64,000 bases of DNA from Cyclobacteriaceae bacterium (GTDB lineage: Bacteria; Bacteroidota; Bacteroidia; Cytophagales; Cyclobacteriaceae). Shown piece after piece: positions 54,184-64,000 of this stretch. The translations under genes were made by a program, and so were the position numbers. The notes below the pieces were generated by a model, which did no database searches, was not told where the DNA came from, and saw nothing but the letters and a program-made list of their open reading frames with translations. The stretch covers positions 2,728,001 to 2,792,000 of the forward strand of contig JAHBUD010000001.1 of the NCBI GenBank assembly GCA_019638255.1. The letters run 5' to 3'. Numbering within the stretch: position 1 is the first letter of the stretch; every line of letters starts with the position of its first letter.

Positions 54184-55122
54184 ATGAAATTAGCCGCAGT
54201 TGATATTGGCTCCAACGCCATCCGCTTTCAAGTCTCCTCCGTCCTCGATAAAGAAAACAGGGTCATCTTCAAAAAAATGGAATACGTTCGCTTCCCCCTT
54301 CGGTTGGGTCACGATGTATTCACGATGAACCGTATCAGCGATAGGAGTAAGGAAAAATTTAAAAAGCTGATGCGCGTATTTAAAATGCTCACTGAGCTTT
54401 ACGAAGTAGATGATTACATGGTATGCGCAACTTCAGCTATGCGTGAAGCTGAAAACGGGCATGAACTTGCACGGGAGGTAGAAGATGAAATCGGGTTATC
54501 AATTAACATCATTGATGGTAAGCAGGAGGCAGAGTATATCAATCAGGCCATTATATCCTATCTCTCGGATGCCACATATTTGCATATTGATGTGGGAGGT
54601 GGTAGTACAGAATTAAACCTGTATGTACATGGAAAAAAAATCAATACCCGGTCATTCAAAATAGGTTCTGTAAGAATTTTGGAGCACCATGATTCACCCG
54701 AAATGTGGGTAGATATGGAAAAATGGGTAAAGACTCATGTAAAAAGTGTTTACGGAAAAGTAACAGCTGTAGGAACAGGTGGTAACATCAGCAAAATTTT
54801 TGACCTTGCCCAACTCAAACCACACCGGTTGATGTCGCTAAAAAAAGTGCGTGAGATAAAAGAGATGGTTGAAAAGCATACCTTGGAAGAACGTGTGTAT
54901 AAACTTCAAATGAACCCCGACCGTGCGGATGTTATAATTCCCGCAAGTGATATATATATTAAAGTAATGGATTGGGCAAATGCAAAATACATTCAGGTGC
55001 CGGAGGTTGGTTTGAAAGATGGCATCATGCTTCACCTGTTCAGGAAGAATTCAAATCAAAAGAAAATCGAGTTTACAAACATCGAAGATCAATCGAAAGG
55101 AAAAAAGGTGATTAAATTTTAA
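54184..55122 (+). CDS. ppx: exopolyphosphatase (Ppx/GppA family)
   Basis: Removes phosphate from polyphosphate or pppGpp. The 312-residue protein has the ASKHA phosphate-1 loop KLAAVDIGSNAIRFQVSS (about 2-19), phosphate-2 block YLHIDVGGGSTELNLY (about 136-151), GKQEAEYINQAI and AVGTGGNISKIFDL (about 198-211). It lacks the C-terminal domain of the 513-residue E. coli enzyme, as is common in Bacteroidota. Together with ppk1 (convergent, 4.7 kb away) it points to polyphosphate turnover. Confidence 0.9.
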   Translation: MKLAAVDIGSNAIRFQVSSVLDKENRVIFKKMEYVRFPLRLGHDVFTMNRISDRSKEKFKKLMRVFKMLTELYEVDDYMVCATSAMREAENGHELAREVEDEIGLSINIIDGKQEAEYINQAIISYLSDATYLHIDVGGGSTELNLYVHGKKINTRSFKIGSVRILEHHDSPEMWVDMEKWVKTHVKSVYGKVTAVGTGGNISKIFDLAQLKPHRLMSLKKVREIKEMVEKHTLEERVYKLQMNPDRADVIIPASDIYIKVMDWANAKYIQVPEVGLKDGIMLHLFRKNSNQKKIEFTNIEDQSKGKKVIKF

Positions 55123-55194
55123 TCCTTCTCCTTACGACCAATAATCTTTAAATTTACTTATTCATAAACTCATTAACACCAGGATCAAAAAATC

Positions 55195-58100
55195 ATGATG
55201 TTACACTCTAACTATTTTTACGCTCGTCTCATCTTGCTATTATTGCTTTGTTCTTTGCTTGGGCAAGTGCAAGCCCAATCCATTCGTATCAATGAAGTTG
55301 TGGCTTCAAATGCCTCCATCATTACCGATGAAGATGGCGAGTTTAGCGATTGGATTGAGTTATACAACACCAGTCCCTCTCCGGTTAACCTGGCCGGTTA
55401 TGGCCTCTCCGATAATCTGAGCCAACCTTTTAAATGGACCTTTCCTGAAGTAACAATCGAACCCGGTGAATTTCTTGTTGTTTGGGCATCCAGCAAAAAT
55501 CGCAAACCTGTACCAGGCGAATGGAGTAACGGACTGATGCGAGAAGTATTTCTCGACATTCCGGGCACAAGTGTATCCAATCTGATTTCTCATCCCAGTT
55601 TTCCCGACAATCCCTCATCGCAAAACCTGGTCAGAAGATCATTCGAAGCGCCTACCAATATTGCCGATAATTACGGTCAGCGTATGCACGGCTTTATAAA
55701 GCCTCCATTAACAGGCAGTTATACTTTCTGGATATCCAGTGACGACAACGGCCAACTTTTTCTGAGTAGCAATGATGACCCGGAGAATGTTGTAAAAATT
55801 GCTGAGGTGCCCGGCTGGGCAAACCCAAGGGAATGGGAAAAGTATCCTGCTCAGAAATCCACTACTATTCCATTACAAGCCGGGCAATACTACTATATAG
55901 CAGCATTAATGAAAGAAGGGCAAGGTGGTGACAACCTTGCGGTGCGGTGGCAATTGCCTGATGGAACAATTAACCAACCCATAGCAGGTGAATATATCTT
56001 CTGGAACGGGCCTGGTGAATTACATACCAATTTTGGTATCAGTTCAACGGGCGAAGCAATCATTCTCACTCATCCAGACGGAACGCTTATTGATCAGGCT
56101 GAAGCAGTCGTAATACCAACAAATACTTCGTATGGTCGCAAGCCGGATGGGACCGGAAACTGGTATTTTTTTAATCAACCCACACCGGGAAGCACCAATT
56201 CAACATCAACCGGGTACGAAGCGATTCTGAGTGCTCCGGTATTTTCACATGGCGGAGGGTTTTACAATACCACGTTTGATCTTAGCATCACCGCAGATCC
56301 TGAAGTAACAATTTTATATACACTTGATGGCTCCGAGCCGGATGAAGCGAACCTTGCCGGCACAACATATACGTACAAAAATCAATATCCGCATTTTCCC
56401 GGCAATCCATTCGGGCCGCTATTGGTTGCGCCTATCAATTCGTACTCCTATTCATCACCGATTAGCATTACCGATCGCTCGCCACTCGCTAACCGCATTG
56501 CTGGCCGTTCATCTACCTACGATCAGTCACCTTGGTACGCACCCTCATTTCCGATATTCAAAGGCACAGTCGTTCGGGCCAAAGCTATTAAAGATGGCAA
56601 CATTGCCAGTGAAACGATAACCCACACCTATTTTATCTCACCGCTTGGACAAGCACGTTATTCGTTACCCGTTGTTTCGTTAACCCTTCCGGAAAATCAG
56701 TTGTTCGGCTATGAAGAAGGGATATATACTCCCGGAAAAGCATTTGATGATTGGCGTACGCAAAACCCGGGCGGTGAAGCCAATGGTGGTGTGCCTGCCA
56801 ACTATCAGTTCAGTGGTGATGCATTTGAATATTTGGGACATGTTCAGGTATTCGATTCACAACATGGAACCATCCTTGACCAACGCATGGGCATGCGGAT
56901 ACACGGAGGATACAGTCGTTCGTTTCCGACAAAAAGTTTGCGACTGTATGCCCGGGGGGAATATGGGAATTCACATTTTGAGTATCCGCTCTTCGCTGAA
57001 CGATCATCAACCGCTTACAAAAGGATTCTATTACGTAATTCGGGCAACGATTGGGACCATACCTATTTTAGAGACGCAGCAATTCAGGCTATTGCACAGC
57101 CATTAAAAATTGACCGACAAGCATATCGTCCGACAGTGTTGTTCCTTAATGGCGAGTACTGGGGTTTAATCAACGCACGCGAACGCTACGACAAACATTA
57201 CCTGAACCGAATGTATGGAGTAGATGCAGAGAACCTGGATATACTTGAAGCAAATGCAGTTGTTGATGAAGGAGATGCCGACCATTACAACGAAACAATA
57301 AATTACATCCTGGATAACAACGTGGTGCAAGATGCACACTACGAATACATCAAGACCCGAATCGATATTGAAAACTATATCGACTATCAAATCATTCAAA
57401 TATTTGCCCGCAATACCGACTGGCCGGGAAATAACATTAAATACTGGCGATTAAAGACCAATAGTTTTCAACCCAATGCACCCCACGGTCATGATGGACG
57501 CTGGAGATGGTTGTTGTACGATACTGACTTTGGTTTTGGTATATGGAGCAACACCTTTACCCATAATACGTTGGCCTTTGCCGCACAGGCAAACGGACCC
57601 AGTTGGCCCAACCCACCCTGGTCGACTCTTCTTTTTCGCGAACTGTTGCGCAATGAACAGTTCAAGAATGCATTCATTTCACGATTTAATGACATGCTTA
57701 ACTCGGCTTTTCTCCCATCAAGAACAACTGCGATTGTAAATGAGATGAAAAAAGCTTACGAACCTGAAATCGCAGAACATATTGCTCGTTGGAAAGTGCC
57801 CTCAAGTACAAGTGCATGGAACAACAATGTAAATGTAATGGTCAATTTTGCACAGGAACGTCCTGCACACCAACGCCAACACATACGAAGCTTTTTCAGT
57901 CTTGGCACTGATATAAACCTGACCGTTGACGTATCCAACCCGCAACATGGACATGTAAGAATCAACACCATAGAAATAAAGAGCACTACTGCCGGGATAA
58001 GTCAAAACCCATATCCATTTTCTGGAATGTATTTTCGCAGCATCCCGATTGAGTTAGAGGCAATACCCGCTCCTGGGTATAAGTTTGCCGGTTGGCAGGG

Positions 58101-59877
58101 CATTGCCAATGGCAATACCCAAAAAATTCAATTAACACCGGAAGGAAACATCTCACTCATTGCAAATTTTGTTGCAGGCGAAACCACACAGCTTTTGCAC
58201 TACTGGAATTTCAACAACGCTTCAGAGTTGCTCACACCAACCTACACCATGGGAGATGGATCGATTACAGTTGCCGTAGCCTCTGGTACCGAAGTGCTTG
58301 AAGGAAGTGGGCAAGGTTTCGCTAGCGAAAATGCACGGCTGGGTGATAACACAGGAACACACTTGCGCATAAATAACCCAATCGGAACCAGTGTACTTTT
58401 TGCGTTGCCTACAACCGGCTATAAAGAAGTCATTCTCCAATATGAAACAAGACGATCAGGGCAAGGAGCCGGAATACAAAATATTGAATACACTACCGAT
58501 GGCCATACATTCAGCCATTTTGAAACGATCACTGTTGTTGATGGCAATCCGGTACTTTATTCATTTGATTTCAGTGATATTGAACCCGTAGCCAATAACC
58601 CTGATTTTGCCGTTCGTATTTCCTTTGAACAAGGATTGGGCGGAATAGCCGGTAATAATCGTTTTGATAATATCACTGTAGATGGGACTGCACTCGAAGG
58701 AACCAACATTCCTCCTATCGTAGCGCAGCCAATAGGATTAGTAACACTTATTGAAGGTGGAGCTGAGCATAGGATTGACTTAAGTGCAATTTTTACTGAT
58801 GTTGACAATGATCTACTGACTATTACGGCATCCACTAACCTTACTGATTTCCTAAGTTTACAACACACTGGAAATAATCTTACGCTAGTTCCAACAAAAA
58901 GAGGTGATGCGATTGTAACCCTAATAGCAGACGATGGTCATTCAGTACCCGTTGCTCACGAATTCAGGGTATTGATCTATCCAAAGCCTATTGTATTGAA
59001 AGATGAGGGTTTCACCTTTGCTAACTGGGATAGCGAACTTCCGGAAAGAACCTATCCGGAACATTCACTTTTCTTGCAAAGTGATACTAATGATCCAACA
59101 GTAGATACTCCATTACAGTACCCTTACTTCGTTGCACATGATGATTATCATGCTGATGATGCGGGCACGATTGGCTTTCCTTACAAAAGCACTGGCAGAA
59201 CCAGAATTAACGGGCTAGACAACAACGGTATTTCATTTATCAATACAGGCAGGGGAAGAGATGTAGGCGGACTATTGGTAGCTATTAATACCGAGGGTTT
59301 AAGTGCCGTAAAGGCCGACTGGCTATGTGGAACTATCCTTCAAAATTCAAGGGTCTATGGTATCAGTCTGCAGTATAGGATTGGCATACAGGACAACTTT
59401 ACCACACTTGCCAGTCAAAATTATGTTACCGGGGTTGATGGTCACACACATTCATTCACTGATGTTCAGTTACCTGAAACGCTTTTAGGACAACCCTACG
59501 TACAATTACTATGGCGATACCATCACATGAGTGTTACCAGCGGCTCACGAGCTCAACTCAGATTGGATGATGTAGTTATTGAAGGCACAGCAGCAATAGT
59601 TTCGGTAGATAACCTTGTCGCTGCAGAGCAAAGGAGTATTTTCCCTAATCCAGTATCTGGTGAAGCAACTATAGAATTTACCTTGTTAAGAGAGAGCGAT
59701 GTAAAAGTTACGTTGACTGACATGATGGGTCATTCGAGCGTGATTCTGGCAGATGGATTTTTAACACAAGGAAAACATGAAAGAATACTTGATACATCCT
59801 TACTGTCACCGGGAAATTATATTATCACAATACAAACTCATTCCGGGGTATCGCACCATAAGGTTGCAAAGTATTAA
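55195..59877 (+). CDS. giant secreted CotH/lamin-tail/PA14 protein with T9SS sorting domain
   Basis: The 1560-residue surface or secreted protein has, in order: signal peptide (LILLLLLCSLLGQVQAQ), a lamin-tail domain (IRINEVVASNASIITDEDGE; about 31-105), a PA14-like domain (about 140-270; GSYTFWISSDDNGQLFLSS), a chitobiase-like beta domain (TILYTLDGSEPDEA) and a CotH-kinase-like domain (about 495-880; MRIHGGYSRSFPTKSLRLYA, LLRNSGNDWDHTYFRDA). Later come an InlB/B-repeat-like stretch, a cadherin-like region and a C-terminal sorting domain (SIFPNPVSGEATIEF to YIITIQT). Export is by T9SS. CotH-type proteins can phosphorylate partner proteins; activity here is unproven. Confidence 0.9.
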   Translation: MMLHSNYFYARLILLLLLCSLLGQVQAQSIRINEVVASNASIITDEDGEFSDWIELYNTSPSPVNLAGYGLSDNLSQPFKWTFPEVTIEPGEFLVVWASSKNRKPVPGEWSNGLMREVFLDIPGTSVSNLISHPSFPDNPSSQNLVRRSFEAPTNIADNYGQRMHGFIKPPLTGSYTFWISSDDNGQLFLSSNDDPENVVKIAEVPGWANPREWEKYPAQKSTTIPLQAGQYYYIAALMKEGQGGDNLAVRWQLPDGTINQPIAGEYIFWNGPGELHTNFGISSTGEAIILTHPDGTLIDQAEAVVIPTNTSYGRKPDGTGNWYFFNQPTPGSTNSTSTGYEAILSAPVFSHGGGFYNTTFDLSITADPEVTILYTLDGSEPDEANLAGTTYTYKNQYPHFPGNPFGPLLVAPINSYSYSSPISITDRSPLANRIAGRSSTYDQSPWYAPSFPIFKGTVVRAKAIKDGNIASETITHTYFISPLGQARYSLPVVSLTLPENQLFGYEEGIYTPGKAFDDWRTQNPGGEANGGVPANYQFSGDAFEYLGHVQVFDSQHGTILDQRMGMRIHGGYSRSFPTKSLRLYARGEYGNSHFEYPLFAERSSTAYKRILLRNSGNDWDHTYFRDAAIQAIAQPLKIDRQAYRPTVLFLNGEYWGLINARERYDKHYLNRMYGVDAENLDILEANAVVDEGDADHYNETINYILDNNVVQDAHYEYIKTRIDIENYIDYQIIQIFARNTDWPGNNIKYWRLKTNSFQPNAPHGHDGRWRWLLYDTDFGFGIWSNTFTHNTLAFAAQANGPSWPNPPWSTLLFRELLRNEQFKNAFISRFNDMLNSAFLPSRTTAIVNEMKKAYEPEIAEHIARWKVPSSTSAWNNNVNVMVNFAQERPAHQRQHIRSFFSLGTDINLTVDVSNPQHGHVRINTIEIKSTTAGISQNPYPFSGMYFRSIPIELEAIPAPGYKFAGWQGIANGNTQKIQLTPEGNISLIANFVAGETTQLLHYWNFNNASELLTPTYTMGDGSITVAVASGTEVLEGSGQGFASENARLGDNTGTHLRINNPIGTSVLFALPTTGYKEVILQYETRRSGQGAGIQNIEYTTDGHTFSHFETITVVDGNPVLYSFDFSDIEPVANNPDFAVRISFEQGLGGIAGNNRFDNITVDGTALEGTNIPPIVAQPIGLVTLIEGGAEHRIDLSAIFTDVDNDLLTITASTNLTDFLSLQHTGNNLTLVPTKRGDAIVTLIADDGHSVPVAHEFRVLIYPKPIVLKDEGFTFANWDSELPERTYPEHSLFLQSDTNDPTVDTPLQYPYFVAHDDYHADDAGTIGFPYKSTGRTRINGLDNNGISFINTGRGRDVGGLLVAINTEGLSAVKADWLCGTILQNSRVYGISLQYRIGIQDNFTTLASQNYVTGVDGHTHSFTDVQLPETLLGQPYVQLLWRYHHMSVTSGSRAQLRLDDVVIEGTAAIVSVDNLVAAEQRSIFPNPVSGEATIEFTLLRESDVKVTLTDMMGHSSVILADGFLTQGKHERILDTSLLSPGNYIITIQTHSGVSHHKVAKY

Positions 59878-59893
59878 CGATCAGCCAAGTGTA

Positions 59894-62020
59894 TTAAAAT
59901 AGCGTTACATCCTTCACCATCTCTTTCGAGACTGAGTAAAACTCCTTGTGCACATTAAATGGCTGGTGCTGATCGAGGCTCTTCAGTTCATACGTTCCGT
60001 CTTCGCGCATAACGTACGTATTCACGTTGTCCTTCAGGTTGAATCGAAGAATGTTCATGGCTTGCTTTTTTAAGATAGCCTCCTCGAGCATAAATAGTGA
60101 TTCAATCCGCCTGTCGAAGCTTCTTACCATAGCATCGGCACTTCCGATGTATACTTTTGGGTCACCGGAGTTGTGGAAATAATATATCCTGGAATGTTCA
60201 AGGTACTCCCCAACAATAGAAATAACCTCAATGCTTTCACTTAATCCAACACGTCCGGGACGTAAACAACACATTCCTCGAACAATCAATTTAATCGGAA
60301 CACCAGCTTGAGAAGCATTGTATAATTCATCAATAAGTTCCTTATCCTGTAGTGAATTGATTTTAATAACAATACCGGAAGGCAATCCTTGTCTCGCGTT
60401 ATCCGCTTCCCGCTTAACCAGGTTACACAACTGAATGCGCATATCGCGGGGTGAAGTTATCAGATTGCGATAGGTTGTTGGATAAGAATGCCCGGTGATA
60501 ACATTGAAAAATTCTGAGACATCAATAGCGTAAGCCTCTTTAGTGGTAAGCAAACCAATATCGGTATACAATCGTGATGTTGATTCGTTATAGTTTCCGC
60601 TAGAGAGGTGAACATAGCGGAAAACCCGATCGTCCTTTTCCTTTCTGACAATCAACATCAATTTGGTATGGGTCTTTAAGTTACCTACACCGTATATCAC
60701 AAAACAACCTGCTTTTTGAAGTCGTTGTGCCTCACGCATGTTGTTTTCTTCATCAAAGCGTGCCTTTACTTCAAACAATACCGCCACGTGCTTTCCGTTT
60801 TCCGCAGCCCGCAACAAGGCACGGGTAACCCGCGACTCTTTTGCTACACGATAAATGGTAATCTTTATGGATAACACATCCGGATCATCAGCTGCTTTCT
60901 CAAGAAGTTCAAGCACCAGTTCCATGGAGTTGTACGGATGATGCAACAGAATATCACGGGATTTTAGAATTTCAAAAATATCCTGCTCGCCTTCTTCCGG
61001 ATAGTTTAGTGGTGGTATGGGTTGAGGCGGATAAGATCTTCTTCCTTTAAATTCTGAATGACCGATGATTTGAGATAAGCTCCCCAAGTCCAGAAGACTA
61101 AGCGTTGGTATTGCGAAAATGTTATGATCATCAATATCCCATTGGATTTTAAGCAAGCGTAACATCCAGGGATCAGCTTCGCCATGAATTTCCATGCGCA
61201 CTACCCTACCACTGCGTCTGGTCTTTAGTTTCTGCTTTAAATCTTCCAGGAAATTCGATTCAATGTCATCACTTTCATCAAGCGTGAAATCACCATTACG
61301 ATTGATTCGAAACAGATTGATGCTTTGAATCTGGACATTTCGAAATAACTGATGAATGTTGTACCGTATGATTTCTTCCAACGGAACAAACCGAACCAGG
61401 TTATCGCTTTGCAATTCGTAAAACCTTGGAATATTGCTAGGCACCTGAATGAATGAAACCCTGTTTTGCTCCTGCCCCTCACCGAATACTTTGGTTACCA
61501 CACCAAAAAGCAATCGGTTGTTTTTTAACACCGGAAACGTATGATAGGAATCAAACGCCATGGGCGTAAGCATCGGAAAAATAGTGCGGTTAAAATAATC
61601 GTTTACCTGCTTGGTGTGCTCCACCGATAAATCAGCATACGGGCAAATCATAAAGCCATTGCTTTCGAACAATGGTTTTAGTTTGTATAGAAAATACTCA
61701 TGCTGATCTTGTACAAAATTCCGCAACGCGTTTAACAGTAATTTTCGGAAAGGCTCTTCGCGTAATCCACTGTAGTCAAATCGTTCCTTGCCATAGTCGA
61801 GGTAATTGTACAAACTCCCCAAACGAATGGTGCAGAACTCATCGAGATTGGATGAGGTGATGGATAAAAATTTGAGCCGGTCGAAAATATTGCGGTTAAT
61901 GTGCTTGGCCTGATCAAGCACCCGGTAGTTAAATTGCATCCAGCTCAGGTCACGACTGATGTACCGGCTTTCATCAATACGGTTAGAAATCTGATCCTTA
62001 ATGGCTACAGGCTCACTCAT
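59894..62020 (-). CDS. ppk1: polyphosphate kinase 1
   Basis: Makes inorganic polyphosphate from ATP. The 708-residue protein has the N-terminal SRDLSWMQFNYRVLDQA (about 21-37), phosphohistidine in NLKTHTKLMLIVRKEKD (about 441-457), HLSSGNYNESTSRLYTDIGL and the second catalytic His in YLEHSRIYYFHNSGDPKVYIGSAD (about 593-616). Length and order match Ppk1. It converges on the CotH-type gene with a 16-base gap, and ppx lies on the far side of that gene. Confidence 0.96.
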   Translation of the reverse strand: MSEPVAIKDQISNRIDESRYISRDLSWMQFNYRVLDQAKHINRNIFDRLKFLSITSSNLDEFCTIRLGSLYNYLDYGKERFDYSGLREEPFRKLLLNALRNFVQDQHEYFLYKLKPLFESNGFMICPYADLSVEHTKQVNDYFNRTIFPMLTPMAFDSYHTFPVLKNNRLLFGVVTKVFGEGQEQNRVSFIQVPSNIPRFYELQSDNLVRFVPLEEIIRYNIHQLFRNVQIQSINLFRINRNGDFTLDESDDIESNFLEDLKQKLKTRRSGRVVRMEIHGEADPWMLRLLKIQWDIDDHNIFAIPTLSLLDLGSLSQIIGHSEFKGRRSYPPQPIPPLNYPEEGEQDIFEILKSRDILLHHPYNSMELVLELLEKAADDPDVLSIKITIYRVAKESRVTRALLRAAENGKHVAVLFEVKARFDEENNMREAQRLQKAGCFVIYGVGNLKTHTKLMLIVRKEKDDRVFRYVHLSSGNYNESTSRLYTDIGLLTTKEAYAIDVSEFFNVITGHSYPTTYRNLITSPRDMRIQLCNLVKREADNARQGLPSGIVIKINSLQDKELIDELYNASQAGVPIKLIVRGMCCLRPGRVGLSESIEVISIVGEYLEHSRIYYFHNSGDPKVYIGSADAMVRSFDRRIESLFMLEEAILKKQAMNILRFNLKDNVNTYVMREDGTYELKSLDQHQPFNVHKEFYSVSKEMVKDVTLF

Positions 62021-62086
62021 AGTTTGATATCATGCAAAATGGAATTATGTTACTCCAATTGCAGCATTTAAACCATTAAAAAATTA

Positions 62087-64000
<1,914 letters not shown>

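Overview
The window looks like a chromosomal segment of a Bacteroidota bacterium, most probably a Cytophagales-type member. Support comes from a PorP/SprF-family type IX secretion protein, a 1560-residue secreted protein with a T9SS-type C-terminal sorting domain, TAnnTTTG-type promoter elements, TonB-dependent uptake, a two-gene methionine synthase and tandem MacB/FtsX-type permeases. No rRNA, complete phage, complete transposon or CRISPR array was seen.

Layout. 1-8.2 kb: end of a probable alanine/Na+ symporter, a conserved protein of unknown function, an NSS transporter, a CLC-type chloride protein with CBS domains, a TerB-like protein, a PD40 lipoprotein and a fatty-acyl-CoA ligase. 8.3-8.55 kb: an unusual 148-nt tRNA-like RNA with its own terminator. 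8.6-15.3 kb: an Lrp regulator and a complete suf Fe-S operon (sufBCDSE, a DUF59 protein, a bacilliredoxin). 15.2-24.5 kb: glycerate kinase, Na+/H+ antiporter, PorP-like protein, sugar-nucleotide epimerase, APS reductase, PTPS and GTP cyclohydrolase I, and an aconitase carrying a histone-H1-like basic tail. 24.5-31.4 kb: TonB receptor unit, ferritin, NUDIX, SDR and a Tat-exported Gfo/Idh oxidoreductase.

31.4-41.6 kb is an AT-rich accessory region whose genes are all on the + strand. It starts with the C-terminal remnant of an integron-like tyrosine recombinase. It then carries small cassette-type genes separated by five full-length (about 131-134 bp) attC-like sites, plus several collapsed ones. 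Each full site has an RYYYAAC-like left end, a GTTRRRY-like right end and imperfect inverted arms. Cargo includes two Crp/Fnr regulators, an alpha/beta hydrolase, GNAT, DinB, SRPBCC, DHFR-like, VOC and DUF1801 proteins and a secreted glycosidase. Several cassette genes are broken. I read it as a decaying cassette array that has lost its integrase.

41.6-64 kb returns to ordinary chromosome: AraC regulator, VOC and DUF6265 proteins, two ABC permeases, an NTF2-like protein, a SAM-I riboswitch controlling split metH plus metF, then ppx, a giant CotH/LTD surface protein, ppk1 and the 3' part of gyrB. Functional links I infer: iron economy (suf operon and TonB receptor share an operator-like palindrome; ferritin lies next to the receptor), sulfur and one-carbon metabolism (cysH, metH, metF) and polyphosphate turnover (ppx, ppk1).
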